Source: Ailurus styani (taxonomy: Eukaryota > Chordata > Mammalia > Carnivora > Ailuridae). From it: a stretch of 64,000 nucleotides of DNA. How positions within the stretch are numbered: the stretch's first letter is position 1; every line of letters starts with the position of its first letter. The DNA lies in the NCBI GenBank assembly GCA_002007465.1, contig LNAC01000232.1:51939-115938 (forward strand). The letters are read 5' to 3'. The notes under the pieces were generated by a model. It was not told where the DNA came from. It did not search any database and worked only from the letters and a program-made list of their open reading frames with translations. The translations under genes were made by a program, and so were the position numbers. Of the stretch, positions 24,111-34,379 are shown one piece after another.

Positions 24111-24709
24111 GATTAAGCCCTATTTGTATCACTCCCCCAAAGAGTATGTCCATCACCCAGAACCTGAGTCAAGGCTAGATAAGACTGAGTAACCTTAGTG
24201 ATCTAATTATTGCACAGACCCCCTGGGATGGTTTCACCAGCTCTGTGCTGCTTCTAGGGGGAGATTTGTGCACCAAGGGTGTTTAACTAATCCTTTTAAA
24301 TAAAATTAAACTGCAGTTACAATGCGAAGTTAGAAAAGCAGAGGGAATCAAATGCTTCATAAGTATTTATCAAGTAACCACAGAGACCCTTATAAATACT
24401 CATATTATTATAAAAATGAACATAACCTCTCACTTCCAGGAGTTTGGTGGTGATTCCAAGTTGATATAAAAGATAAGGCTGCCAGTTATAAGCACACGCA
24501 CATGCACACAGACATTCATGTCCAGAGACACAGAAACGATCATGCTTATTTTCAGGTTGAAAATTAGATTCAAGACCTCAGGAAAATATTCTGTCAAATA
24601 CCCCAGGGGGCAGGGGGATTAAACTGTGATGGAAATAGAATTCAGTTTCTTTCCTCTACCCCCAAGCATGCTGGGAACAAAAAATGGAGTTGATTCTTCC
24701 ATGAGATAG
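24111..24709. other. intergenic, no gene seen
   Basis: Nothing recognised beyond a short (CA)-like stretch near 24495-24515. Confidence 0.45.
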
Positions 24710-25255
24710 TTAAAATTTGTTTTTTGTTTTGTTTTAATGCCATTATGCCATGAATTCATTGGGAATGGATCCCAGCAGCTCAGGTCCTTCCTGCTGGTTC
24801 TCATAAAAATGTGCTTCTCTGGATGGAGCAGACTGGTGCTTCATTAAACCCAGGTACCTTCCTCTTTGGCTTCCTTCTTTTTCTCATGTTCCTTCACATG
24901 CTTCAGGAAGCTACCTTGGAGTAGCTTAATATAGTAGTACCTCTTGGAGTGCTTAATCTGCTAAATACACACATTAATTTGGGGAGCAAGAATCATGTCC
25001 TTGTTTGTTATGACAATGCGAGCAGCAAGCTGGGTAACGCTGTAAGCTGTCCTGGTTCTGCCATGGTAACGCTTGTGGGACGGGTGCCCGTTCCCTTGAT
25101 TGTATCACTTTTACTGTAGATTCTCACGTGTGCGCCCCAACGAACAACTCCACGGTTCCTAAAAGGCCTTAAGAACATATAATGGGTACCCCTCCTCTCT
25201 CCCTCTGTGTTCGTCATTTTGGCAAATTACTGCAAGATGGTGGTTCCGACCGCCC
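24710..25255 (-). pseudogene. RPL21: RPL21 processed pseudogene
   Basis: Read on the minus strand, this is an intron-less copy of the mRNA for ribosomal protein eL21 (60S subunit). The 5' leader (about 25218-25255) and ATG (25215-25217) are followed by [19 protein letters not shown] sequence, typical of the family start. About 40 codons on, the frame shifts near 25080 with loss of a few residues, after which PHKRYHGRT and VTQLAARIV are readable in another phase. An in-frame TAG lies at 24961-24963 and the original stop (TAA) at 24743-24745. The remnant spans 475 bases against about 483 for a 160-residue protein plus stop. An A-rich, decayed tail follows (about 24710-24740). Loss of introns, the A-rich end, frameshift and stops show a retrotransposed dead copy. 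The parent assignment is confident. Confidence 0.9.
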
Positions 25256-25430
25256 CCCATTCCCCAAAAAAGCAGATAGAGTTTTAACTTACCTCATACG
25301 GTGAGAATCGCATATAATAAAAACTATGTTTGAAAAGTCCTTAAATCAGCCATAAGGTAGAATAGCTGTGCCCATACTTCCATGCTTCTCTAAAGATATA
25401 CCCATGGCCCGGGGCAGGGGGCGGGGCAGG
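25256..25430. other. short intergenic spacer, G-rich before SINE
   Basis: Unique sequence ending in a duplicated GGGGCAGGGGGC motif (about 25411-25433) directly before the next SINE head. Confidence 0.4.
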
Positions 25431-25627
25431 GGGCGGCGCCTGGGTGGCGCTGGTGTTAAGCGTCTGCCTGAGGCTCAGGTCAGGATCCCAGAGTCCTGGG
25501 ATTGAGCCCCAGCATCGGGCTCCCTGCTCGGTGGGGGACCTGCTTCTCCCTCTCCCTCTGCCCCCCTCTTTCACTGTTTCTCTCTTTGTCAAATAAATAA
25601 ATAAAATCTTAAAAAAAAAAAAAAAAA
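25431..25627 (+). repeat. Can-SINE
   Basis: Head 'ggcgcctgggtggcgctggt', 'gattgagccccagcatcgggctccctgctcgg', TC-rich middle, tail CAAATAAATAAATAAAATC plus a long A-run to 25627. It lies less than 200 bases from the RPL21 pseudogene. Confidence 0.9.
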
Positions 25628-25889
25628 CGCAGACCCACGGGTCGGCCGAGCCAGTTAAAGTGTCTTTAAACACCAGGAGCACACTCACTGTGGTCCGGTG
25701 CTCACTTTACCACAGGCACCTGGCAAATGAGACCACAGGAGCTAAGAGCAGACTCACCTCTCCAGTCTCACTTCCTTTTGGGGAAGAATCAAACCACCCT
25801 AGCATTCCAAGTCTCAGCTGTCTACTCTGGCAGATCCTATCTGCCTCTTTGCCGAGAGCCAAGCCTGTTTCAAAGGATCCCTTTTCAAA

Positions 25890-26380
25890 AAATTGACGTT
25901 ATGGATATATAGTCTACAAACAACAAAATCTATCTAAAATACACAGTTTGATGAGCTTGACAAACGTGTACCCTCCTGAGACCACCACCACACTAAAAGG
26001 ATAGAACACTGGGGTGCTTGTGTGGCCCAATCCATTGAGCGTCAGACTCAACTTCAGCTCAGGTCATGATCTCAGGGGTCATGACATCCAGCCCCACATG
26101 GGGCTCCGTGTTCAGTGGGGAGTCTGCTTGAGATTCTCTCCTTCTCCCCCACCCCTCACAGGTGCTCACACCCTCTCTCTCCCTCTCAAATAAATACATT
26201 TTTAAAACATAAAAGGACAGAACATCGCCATCACCCCCAGAAAGTTCTGTTGTGCCCCATTGCAGTAAATCCCCACTCCTGACACTAGGTAACTATTGAT
26301 ATGCTTCTCTTTTCAAGTATTTTCTAGAATTTCATATAAATGGAATCATACAGTATGTACTCTTCTGCGAAAATAACCCA
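25890..26380 (-). repeat. L1M 3' end fragment, split by a SINE
   Basis: 'atacacagtttgatgagcttgacaaacgtgtaccctcctgagaccaccacc' and, after the SINE, 'catcgccatcacccccagaaagttc' and 'aaatggaatcatacagtatgtac' are the antisense 3' region of an old L1M. Confidence 0.6.
26011..26209 (+). repeat. Can-SINE with target duplication
   Basis: Diverged head 'ggggtgcttgtgtggcccaa', middle 'tcaggtcatgatctcagggg', tail CAAATAAATACATTTTTAAAA. Flanks 'aaaaggatagaac' and 'aaaaggacagaac' are the target duplication. Confidence 0.85.
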
Positions 26381-26833
26381 TTTAACCCATTCATAGAAAT
26401 ACAATGATTGCTCTAAGTAGTAAAGTCTTTGAATGTAACTTAAAGGGAAAAGAAACATTCTCTGGCAATTAAGGAGGGCAGCTGTTCTATAAATATGGGG
26501 CAAATTGTTGCTCTTTTAAGGTAGGAGAATCAGCTGAAATTAAGCTCAGGGGCCCTCAATAAGACCAACTTCAGGGGAAGGATGGTTTGGGATGCAGCTT
26601 TGTGGAAGACGAAGGCAGATGAAATCCATCTAGATGGCTGTGAAGGAAGGAAGGAGGTATGGTAGCAAATGCCTGGAAGTCGGTGTCAAACCTTATCTCC
26701 AGTCCTGGTTTTGTCGCTAAGAAGCCACATGACTGAAGACTGTCTTGGAAGCTGTCCCTGAGTTTACAGCTGTGAGAACATGGCAGCCCAGAAAGCCAGG
26801 CGTGGAGACTGATCCTGCGGGAGAATGTTCATC
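26381..26833. other. unique sequence and possible pseudogene leader
   Basis: No gene. The part just upstream of 26834 may be the 5' untranslated region of the LAMTOR3 copy that follows, but I cannot verify this without the parent mRNA. Confidence 0.4.
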
Positions 26834-27360
26834 ATGGTGGGTGACCTGAAGTGATTCCTGTGTACAAAAATGACCACGTGTTGAAGGGCTCCATGCTGTC
26901 ATTGTGTCAGACAGAGATAGAGTGCCTGCTGTTGAAGTAGCCAGTGATAATGCCCCAGAGCATGCTGGGAGACCTGGTTGCTTATCTACTTTTGCCCTTG
27001 CAACAGACCAAGGAAGCAAACTCGGACTTTCAGGAAATAAAAGGATCAGCTGTTACAATAACACCCACCAGGTGGTTCAATTCAGTCGTTTACCTTGGGT
27101 GGTGAGTTTCACAGCCAGCGGCAATGCCAACACCGGACTCACCATCAGCCTAGAAAGGCAGCTTGCTCCGTCATTTGGAGAATGGAGGCAAGTCATGGAA
27201 GGTTCTCATTCTGGCAGTGGTTCTGATGTACACCTTGTTTTCATTGTAACAAACACAATATCAGTTCAGCAATCTTTAGACCACAACAATACTTGTATCC
27301 ATGTACACAAGAAAGGGCCCCTTTCCCCACCTCACACTAAAGAGCTTTAGATAGATACAA
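26834..27360 (+). pseudogene. LAMTOR3: LAMTOR3 processed pseudogene
   Basis: An intron-less copy of the mRNA for LAMTOR3 (MP1), a small roadblock-fold subunit of the Ragulator complex that anchors MAPK and mTORC1 signalling on lysosomes. The start ATG is at 26834. An in-frame TGA replaces an arginine codon at 26852-26854, and a one-base shift near 26870 follows. From about 26890 the family sequence is readable: VEGLHAVIVSDRDRVP, ASDNAPEHAGRPGCLSTFAL, ATDQGSKLGLSGNK, QVVQFSRLPWVVSF, ANTGLTISLERQLAPSF. The original stop is lost (CAT at 27207-27209), so the frame 26904-27350 runs on into former 3' UTR. The family is about 124 residues long and most is represented. The functional gene has several introns; none is present here, so this is a retrocopy and not expected to make functional protein. 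Confidence 0.9.
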
Positions 27361-27789
27361 TTTATAGACAGATTGATTGTTACCTTTTCTTGTATAGAGT
27401 CTTAATTTAGTGAGATCTGGGGATACCACAGAAATGGCTCAGCACATCACAGCTCCCAGGGAGTTAGTCAGTCACCAAATATGCATGAGATGTCTACTCA
27501 GTGGGTCGGAATCCCTATTATATAATATGCCCAGGACTGCAGAATGCGGCAGACCTATTTTATTATGAATAATCTTGAGGACGTATTTTTCTTTATATTG
27601 CTTTATTTCTTTGCATTGAGTATGAGGGACATAAAATGGCTTAGTAAAATTAATGAAATCGGTATAGTCAAAAAAAAAAGGAGTCATATGACTTTAGCAA
27701 TTCATGTGCCCACTCTAATCCTGATTTCCACAAGGAAACAGATAACTGTGTACTAAAGGCATCAAGACTACAGACATGATTTCTGAGTA
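27361..27789. other. intergenic, no gene seen
   Basis: No gene recognised. Contains an A-run near 27671-27679. Confidence 0.4.
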
Positions 27790-27905
27790 GCTTCATTACT
27801 AAATGGAAGTTTTATGAAGGCAGGGACTTTGGCTTTTATTGCCATGACCCCAGCACCTAACAAAATACTAGCACTTGATAAATATTTATTGAATGAATGA
27901 ATCAT
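27790..27905 (+). repeat. L2 LINE 3' end
   Basis: 'tatgaaggcagggactttggcttttattgccatgaccccagcacctaac' and 'cacttgataaatatttattgaatgaatgaatc' match the L2 terminal region well. Confidence 0.75.
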
Positions 27906-28093
27906 CTAAGGTCTCTTCTAGCTCTGAGACCCTACTCTTTGGACAGAATCATCTGATATGGTATTGGTTCCCTAGCCCCTGCCAATATCAACTGGGCCCC
28001 AGTCTTGGCCCAAACTGCCTCTTTGCCACAAAACCCATGTACATGTGGAGACTAAAGGTTAATCTTGCCCACCCATTAAGAGTCATTGAGACC

Positions 28094-28300
28094 GGGTGCC
28101 TGGGTGGCTCAGTGGGTTAAAGCCGCTGCCTTCGGCTCAGGTCATGATCCCAGGGTCCTGGGATCGAGGCCTACATCGGGCTCTCTGCTCAGAAGGGAGC
28201 CTGCTTCCTCCTCTCTCCTCTCTCTCTGCCTGCCTCTCTGTCTATTTGTAATCCCTCTCTCTGTGTCAAATGAATAAATAAAATCTTTAAAAAAAAAAAA
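28094..28300 (+). repeat. Can-SINE with perfect 16-bp target duplication
   Basis: Head 'gggtgcctgggtggctcag', 'gtgggttaaagccgctgccttcggctc', tail AAATGAATAAATAAAATCTTT plus A-run. Flanks AAGAGTCATTGAGACC at 28078-28093 and 28301-28316 are identical, so the insertion is comparatively young. Confidence 0.95.
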
Positions 28301-28316
28301 AAGAGTCATTGAGACC

Positions 28317-29191
28317 AACACTTCCCATATACTCGAAGGGAGAAATGGCCTCCAGCCTCTGAGGAGGGCCAAAGGTAGAGGACAAAATGGGGAAAGATCT
28401 GACCCTATAATTTGACCCTATAATTTGTAGCAATAAAACTCATGATATATGGATCTTCTAATGGGGTGCACTTAGTGGACAAGGGAGGCTGAAAGGTCAG
28501 GTGTGAGACCTTCCTGAATTAAGATGGTTGTAAGCATGGTTTTCTTTGTCTTCACAGATTTTCATTTAACAGTTCCTAGTATCTAACAGTTTGGTGGCCT
28601 CTGCCACATGGCAAAAGGCCTTATCCCAAAGGCTGCAAACTTGAATGCCCTCAGGGACTGGATGAGTCTGGCCGCAGGGGGTAGGGACTATGCTAATACA
28701 GAATGAGAGAAATAAGTGTGGTGACCCGGACAGGGCATGCTCATACTTAAAAAAAAAAAAATCAAATTCACTTTTTAGATATTGTGCCATCAAAAATATT
28801 GCTTCCAGAATCAGGCTTCTGGGCTGCCAGTTTGCAGTCCAGGTGTCACCTCATGAGTACCCTTATGATGGCAGGAGCCTCTCAATGGCGGCTCTTTGAA
28901 AAGCCCTGTACCTACTAGCACTGGAAGGAACACTTCTTGAAGTAACTAAGCTGTAGAAACAGACTGGGGTTTTACTGGGCTGAACAAGGTGATGGACTGA
29001 GTCCCTTTTAGCACCTCTTCTCCTTGCCTCCCAGGAAAGTGCCTGCTCCAGGGCTGGTGGTTTATTCAATTCTACACTTACAACCGAGTCACCTTGAAAC
29101 AAAGCTGACCTCAGTGCACTCAAATCACTCTGGGTCTCCTCTGTCATGCTTCTCGCTCTCTCTCCTTTCTCGTCTCGCCTTCCTCCTCTCC
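28317..29191. other. intergenic, no gene seen
   Basis: Unique sequence. A 14-base unit 'gaccctataatttg' occurs twice in tandem at about 28401-28428. The minus frame at 28863-29198 (111 codons) has no recognisable domain. Confidence 0.45.
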
Positions 29192-29207
29192 TCAGCACGA
29201 CCTTTTT

Positions 29208-29420
29208 TTTTTTTTAATTTTTTTTTTATTTTAAAGATTTTATTTATTTATTTCACAGAGGGAGAGAGATCACAAGGAGGCAGAGAGGCAGGCAGAGAGA
29301 GAGGAGGAAGCAGGCTCCCTGCTGAGCAGAGAGCCCGATGTAGGCCTCGATCCCAGGACCCTGGGATCATGACCTGAGCCGAAAGCAGAGGCTTTAACCT
29401 ACTGAGCCACCCAGGCGCCC
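29208..29420 (-). repeat. Can-SINE with perfect target duplication
   Basis: Reverse-complement element with long T-run, 'aaagattttatttatttat', GA-rich middle and head 'ctgagccacccaggcgccc'. Flanks TCAGCACGACCTTTTT (29192-29207 and 29421-29436) are identical, indicating a young copy. Confidence 0.95.
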
Positions 29421-29844
29421 TCAGCACGACCTTTTTATCCCAGGGCAGAAGCTGGGTCATTTTACTCCCCCTTCTTTCATCCACACCAAGATTTGTGGCC
29501 CTGGCATCCCAGAATTCCCTTCTGTAACCTTCTAAGTTCACGCTTCTCTTTCTACAATAGAACTACCCGATAGACCTAGTCACATAGAGGCGTCAGTGAC
29601 TCCAGCGTTACTCCTCTAAGAATGTGTAGTTTCAAAGGGGGTATAAGAGCAATACTGACTGGAAAGGCAATGAAAAAAACTGATCTTCAGCCAGTTGACT
29701 TTCCAGGTGACCCTCAGATCACAGTAGTAATCTCACCTTATCAGTGGAATAAAGACAGGGAAGAGTCAGGAAAACTTTGTGCTAGGAAGTGTGAAGAACA
29801 AAGCTGACTTGGAAGGTTTAGCAGCTATTCACTTAGTTTCACAT

Positions 29845-30150
29845 TCCAGGTTTGCTTCTTACTAGAAGATCTGGGGCTAGTTACCTAACCTATCTACGCC
29901 TCAGTTTCCCCCATCTCTAAGACCATAGCAGTACCTACCTCATACGTCGCCATGAGAGTTCAAAGAATTAATACACCCAAAGTCCAAGAAAGCTTGGCAC
30001 ATGCTAAGAATTCAATGAGTTTTAGCTATTATTGTCTACAAACCGGAGCAGTGTCTACTTTATAGATTTGGAGAATTAGATGGGTACCTGTATTAAAAGA
30101 GCTAACACAGTACTTAGCACACAGTTAATACTCAATAAATTACTATAGTT
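29845..30150 (+). repeat. MIR SINE (one full, one partial)
   Basis: 'ttgcttcttactagaagatctggggctagttacctaacctatctacgcctcagtttccccc' and 'aagcttggcacatgctaagaattcaatgag' form one MIR. A second 3' part follows ('agctaacacagtacttagcacacagttaatactcaataaat', about 30090-30150). Confidence 0.75.
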
Positions 30151-30251
30151 ATTACAAGTTATGATAGGCTGAGTTATGGCCATCAAAAACATCCAGGTCT
30201 CTGAAACCTGTGAGTGCTACCTTATATGGCAAAAGAGATTTTGCAGGATCT

Positions 30252-30447
30252 TTTTTTAAATTAATTTATTGATTTGAGAGACAGAGAGAGAATGAGCATG
30301 AGCAGGAGAGGGAAAAAGGCAGAGGGAGAGGGAGAAGCAGACTCCCAGCTGAGCAGGGAGCTCAATGTGGGGCTTGATCCTGGGACCCTGGGATCACGAC
30401 CTGAGCGGAAGCCAAACCCTTAATCAACTGAGCCTCCCAGGCACCCC
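30252..30447 (-). repeat. Can-SINE in LTR
   Basis: Reverse-complement element, tail decayed ('aaattaatttattgatttgag'), head 'ctgagcctcccaggcacccc'. Flanks 'ttgcaggatctt' and 'ctgcaagatctt' are the target duplication. Confidence 0.85.
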
Positions 30448-30534
30448 TGCAAGATCTTGAAATGGGGAGATTATCCTGGATATCCAGGTGGGTCCTCGAT
30501 GTAATCCCGAGTGCCCTGTAAGAACCCAATTCAA

Positions 30535-31610
30535 AAATGAGGAAAGGAATTGAATAGACATTTTTCCAAAGCAGATATTTAAATGGCCCATTAACATTTT
30601 GCTCAATAGCATTGATCACTAGGGAAATCAAATCAAAACTCCTGGAGTGAGATGCCAGTGCACGCACACCCATTAGCAGGACTACCATCAAAACGATGGA
30701 AAGAAGCAAGTGTTGATAAGGATGTGGAAAAACTGAATCTTTTGTACACTGTCAGTAAGAATGTAAAATGGTATAGCTCTGTGGAAAACAGCACAATTGT
30801 TCCTCAAAAAACTAAAAATAGAATTACCATGAATTACCATGTGTTCCAGCAATTCCACTTCCGGATATACACTAAAAAGAACTGAAAGGAGATTCTCAAA
30901 GAGATATCTGTACACCATGTTCACAGCATCATTCACAATAATTAAAACCTGGGGCGCCTGGGAAGTCAGTGGGCTAAAGCCTCTCTCTGCCTTTGGCTCA
31001 GGTCATGATCTCAGGGTCCTGGGATCGAGCCCCGCATCAGGCTCTCCGCTCAGCGGGGAGCCTGCTTCCTCCTCTCTCTCTGCCTGCCCTGCCTACTTGT
31101 GACCTCCCTCTCTCTATCAAATAAGTAAATAAAATCTTTTTAAAAATCTTTAAAAAAAACAATAACTAAAACGTGGAAGCAACCCAAGTGTCCATCGAGA
31201 GATGAATGGGTAAACAATATGTGGTGTATACATACACAACAGAATATCATTCAGCCTTAAAAGGAAGGAAATTTTGACGCATCCTATAACATGGATGTGC
31301 CTTGAGGACATTACGGTAAGTGAAGTGAGCCACAGAAAGATAAATACTGTATGATTCCATTTATATAAGATCCTTAGAGTAGTCAAATGCATACAGAAAG
31401 AAAGTAGAATGGTGGGTGCCCAGGGCTGGGAGAAGGGGGAAATGGGGAGTTAATAGAGTTTCAGTTTTACAAGATGAAAAGAGATATGGAGACGGATGGT
31501 GATGATGGGGGCACAACATTATAAATGTATTTAATACCACTAAACTGTACACTCAAACATAGCTAAGGTGTCAAATTACACTATTTGTATTTTACCACAG
31601 TAAAAAAAAA
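30535..31610 (+). repeat. L1 3' end (mammalian L1MA/MB type) inside LTR
   Basis: ORF2 end and 3' UTR in sense: 'gggaaatcaaatcaaaactcctggagtgagatgcc', 'aaaactaaaaatagaattacc', 'aagcaacccaagtgtccatcgagag', 'gaaaggtgggtgcccagggctggg'-like text and the A-rich end near 31600. Frames are disrupted. A Can-SINE splits it. Confidence 0.8.
30951..31159 (+). repeat. Can-SINE in L1
   Basis: Head 'ggggcgcctgggaagtcag' (small deletion in the A-box region), 'gggctaaagcctctctctgcc', tail CAAATAAGTAAATAAAATC. Flanks 'aataattaaaacc' and 'aataactaaaacg' are the target duplication. Confidence 0.9.
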
Positions 31611-31898
31611 ATTGAGGGACAAAAAAAAGGAGGCCAGGGAGATTAGACCACAGAAGCAAAGGCAAGCAGGTGCAGGAGAGAAGATGCTGTCTTTTCGGCT
31701 TAAGGACGGGGCTGCAAGCCAAGGATTGGCTGCAAGCCTCACAGCAGGAAGGGACGAAGACTGCATTATCCCCTGGAGCTTCCAGAAGGCACCGGCCCTA
31801 CCAAGAATCTTGGTCTGAGCCCCATAAGACTCAGTTCAGACTTCTGGTTTCCAGAAATACCAGAGAATACATTTCTGTTGTTTAAAGCCACAAAATGT

Positions 31899-32086
31899 GG
31901 GCGCCTGGGTGGCTCAGCAGGTTAAAGCCTCTGCCTTCAGCTCAGGTCATGATCTCAGGGTCCTGGGATCGAGCCCTACATCGGGCTCTCTGCTCAGCAG
32001 GGAGCCTGCTTCCTCCTCTCTCTCTGCCTGCCTCTCTGCCTACTTGTAATCTCTCTCTGTCATATAAATAAATAAAATCTTTTTTT
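31899..32086 (+). repeat. Can-SINE in LTR
   Basis: Head 'gggcgcctgggtggctcag', mustelid-like 'aggttaaagcctctgcc' and 'ctgcctacttgtaatctctc', tail ATAAATAAATAAAATC. Flanks 'aaagccacaaaatgtg' and 'aaagccactaaatgtg' differ at one base. Confidence 0.95.
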
Positions 32087-32279
32087 ACAAAGCCACTAAA
32101 TGTGTAGTGGGTTACCGTAGCTATAGGAGACTGACACAGAGCTCTCATTTTCCAGGATCTTCAGGGAAGTCAGAGGGATACAAATCCACAAAGATAAACA
32201 GAAATATTAGCACTCTTGGGGGGAAACTCATTCTCATACCTCTCTTGACCACTGCAGGTATCCAGTTAAACTAACTCTC

Positions 32280-32459
32280 GTTCTCTCTTTCTTTCTTTCT
32301 TTGATTGATTTGATAGAGAGAAAGCACAAGCAGGAGGGGGAGGGAGAAGCAGACTCCCCGCCAAGCAGGGAGCCTGGTGTGGGGCTCGATCCCAGGACTC
32401 TGGGATCATGACCAGAGCCAAAGGCAGAGGCTTAACCGACTGAGCCACCCAGGCGTCCC
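32280..32459 (-). repeat. Can-SINE with target duplication
   Basis: Reverse-complement element with CTTT-expanded tail, GA-rich middle and head 'gactgagccacccaggcgtcc'. Flanks 'ccagttaaacta' and 'ccagttaaactt' mark the insertion. Confidence 0.85.
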
Positions 32460-32479
32460 CAGTTAAACTTTCTTTTGCC

Positions 32480-33400
32480 CTGGGTTTAGAAGGAGGGAAA
32501 GGAGCCGATACTCCTAATCTATTTGTAGCAGTGTGAGAGCCAACAGCCAAAATGGTCATTTTTGCAGTTAAAAAAAAAAACACGAAAACAATGGAGTTTA
32601 TTTCTTTTTTAAATGCATCAGCAGGGCCCGTGGAGAAGGTCTGGAAAATGACAGCTGAGATTAGCTCCCCACCTCCCCACCAAGACCTTGAGTGGCTGTC
32701 AGCTCTGCAGGGAACAGCAGCAAACCCTCACGCAAATGGCCTATAAAAAAGGCCTTGTCAGAGGCACCTTGACCTGCCGGGGCTTCTCTGGTCCTCGGAT
32801 TCCCAGCGGCCCTCCCAGGGTTACGCTCCCTCGCATGATGTATTTCCCCTGCCTTTTTTAGAGCTGCATTATGCTTGCTCCAGGAAACAGCCTCTTCCTT
32901 CTCATAAACACAGCCTTGGGTTCCTGACCAAGCACCCTGCCACTCTACAGCTCCTCGTTCATCCATCACACTTTGCTGTCACCCTGGCCGTGATTGTGGA
33001 GAACTGGTCTAATTCCAGAGGTGAACCCAGGGTGGGGAGAAGGAAGGGAAAAGCCCTGGGAGCGGCTGAGGGTCACACACACCCCTGTTCCAGCCTGCTG
33101 ATGAATTCCCTGGAAGCTGACTCGCCGGCACAGTAAGCAAGCCTTTCCGATGACCCAGGGGGTCTGATGGAAAATTCTTGATAAGGTCACCACCGGAGCT
33201 GGGCTTGGCATCTCTACTCCCTCGGCTGAGTGTGCAGTGCCCAGGGACAGGACAGAACAGACACCTTATGGAGAGACCTTATGGAGATCTAGTGAAAAGA
33301 CCTGGTTCCTTGTAAGCGATGTAGAAATGGCTAAGGGGGGGGGGATTTGAAGGGTTCACGTGACCAACCCCCCAAATATATGCACCACTGGCTCTGGCGG
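32480..33400. other. intergenic, no gene seen
   Basis: Unique sequence with an A-run (about 32570-32581) and a G9 run near 33336-33345. Two minus frames (32661-32969 and 32966-33211) have no recognisable domain. Confidence 0.45.
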
Positions 33401-33409
33401 TGTACCCAC

Positions 33410-33660
33410 AATTCCTACCAATGGCTTCAGAAGAGCTTACCTTTACTGAGTGCTTACTATGTGCCAGACACTATTCTCACTGCCTCATTCAATTTTCACC
33501 ACCATCCCCTCAAGTAGGCACCTTGTTATTTCAGGGTACAGATGAGGAAATTAGGGCTCAGAAGTGTTAAGTAAGTTGCCAAAGGTCACAGAGCTGGTAA
33601 GTCATGGAGCTGAGATTCAAGCCCGGTAGTAGCCCAGTGTCCATACTTCCAACATTATGC
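33410..33660 (-). repeat. MIR SINE
   Basis: Well preserved reverse-complement MIR: 'ctttactgagtgcttactatgtgccagacactattctcac', 'gatgaggaaattagggctcagaagtgttaagtaagttgcc', 'aggtcacagagctggtaag', 'attcaagcccgg'. Confidence 0.85.
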
Positions 33661-33834
33661 CAGCCTACTTTTCAGGGGCAGTTCAGCATTGAAGTGAGGA
33701 CTTCTCCCCACCATGGGTCCACCTCTGGAGTTGGGCCGGTTCTCCAAAATCACAGCCAAGGGCATTGAGGGCACCTTGCGGGCTGCCGAAAATGTTCTGT
33801 ATCAGCATGTAGATATGGCTACCCAGGCACATAC

Positions 33835-33905
33835 TGCATAATGATTCATTAAGCTGCACACTTAAGATTGTGCACTTTCCTGTATGTATGTTATACCTTA
33901 TTTAA
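33835..33905 (+). repeat. L1 3' terminus remnant
   Basis: 'ctgcacacttaagattgtgcactttcctgtatgtatgttataccttattt' resembles the terminal 3' UTR of L1M elements. Confidence 0.5.
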
Positions 33906-33983
33906 ACACACACATTCTCTCTCTTCTCTCTCATCTTTTCTTTCTCCTCTCTCCCCTCCTCTTCCTCTCTTTCCCACCCCCTA

Positions 33984-33987
<4 letters not shown>

Positions 33988-34044
<57 letters not shown>
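33988..34044. repeat. (CT)28 microsatellite
   Basis: An uninterrupted 57-base CT run, preceded by a wider pyrimidine-rich stretch from about 33916. Confidence 0.95.
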
Positions 34045-34048
<4 letters not shown>

Positions 34049-34379
34049 TTACCAGGACTGTGGTAATATGAATATTTTGAAGCACACAAGCTATGTAGGA
34101 CATATGGTGGTGGAAGGCAAAAAGGCTCGTTTTATAACCCCTTGCCAGTATTTTTGTTTAGAAAGAAGGTAGTTTAAATGAACAATAACAGCAGATTTGA
34201 ATGTAATAGGTACTTGCAAAGAGACCAGAAGCTGGGACTCAGAGGTGCAGGGAGACAGAAAGGAGTGTCGCATTACTTTGTCCTGGTTTGAGCCAGTGAG
34301 CCCTTATGCCCCCAGAGGAGCATAAGGTGATGGAATGATATATATTTATTTTATCCATACTTCACCCCATTCACAGCCC
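34045..34379. other. intergenic, no gene seen
   Basis: Nothing recognised here. Confidence 0.4.

Larger units (their letters stand above)
30165..32120 (+). repeat. MaLR-like LTR broken into four pieces by nested insertions
   Basis: LTR text appears at 30165-30251 ('ggctgagttatggccatcaaaaacatccaggtc', 'cttatatggcaaaagag'), 30448-30534 ('gggagattatcctggatatccaggtgg'), about 31615-31898 ('ccaagaatcttggtctgagccccataagactcagttcagacttctgg', 'catttctgttgtttaaagccac') and 32087-32120. The intervening pieces are a minus SINE, an L1 end containing a plus SINE, and another plus SINE. LTR subfamily not assigned. Confidence 0.7.

Noticed and set aside
26904..27350. 148-codon LAMTOR3-like frame as a working gene
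   Set aside because: The N-terminal part of the copy has an in-frame TGA and a frameshift, the normal stop is lost and introns are absent, so it is a retrocopy.
33988..34044. CRISPR-like or tandem-gene array among the simple repeats
   Set aside because: The repeated units are plain di- and trinucleotides without spacers, and the window is mammalian.
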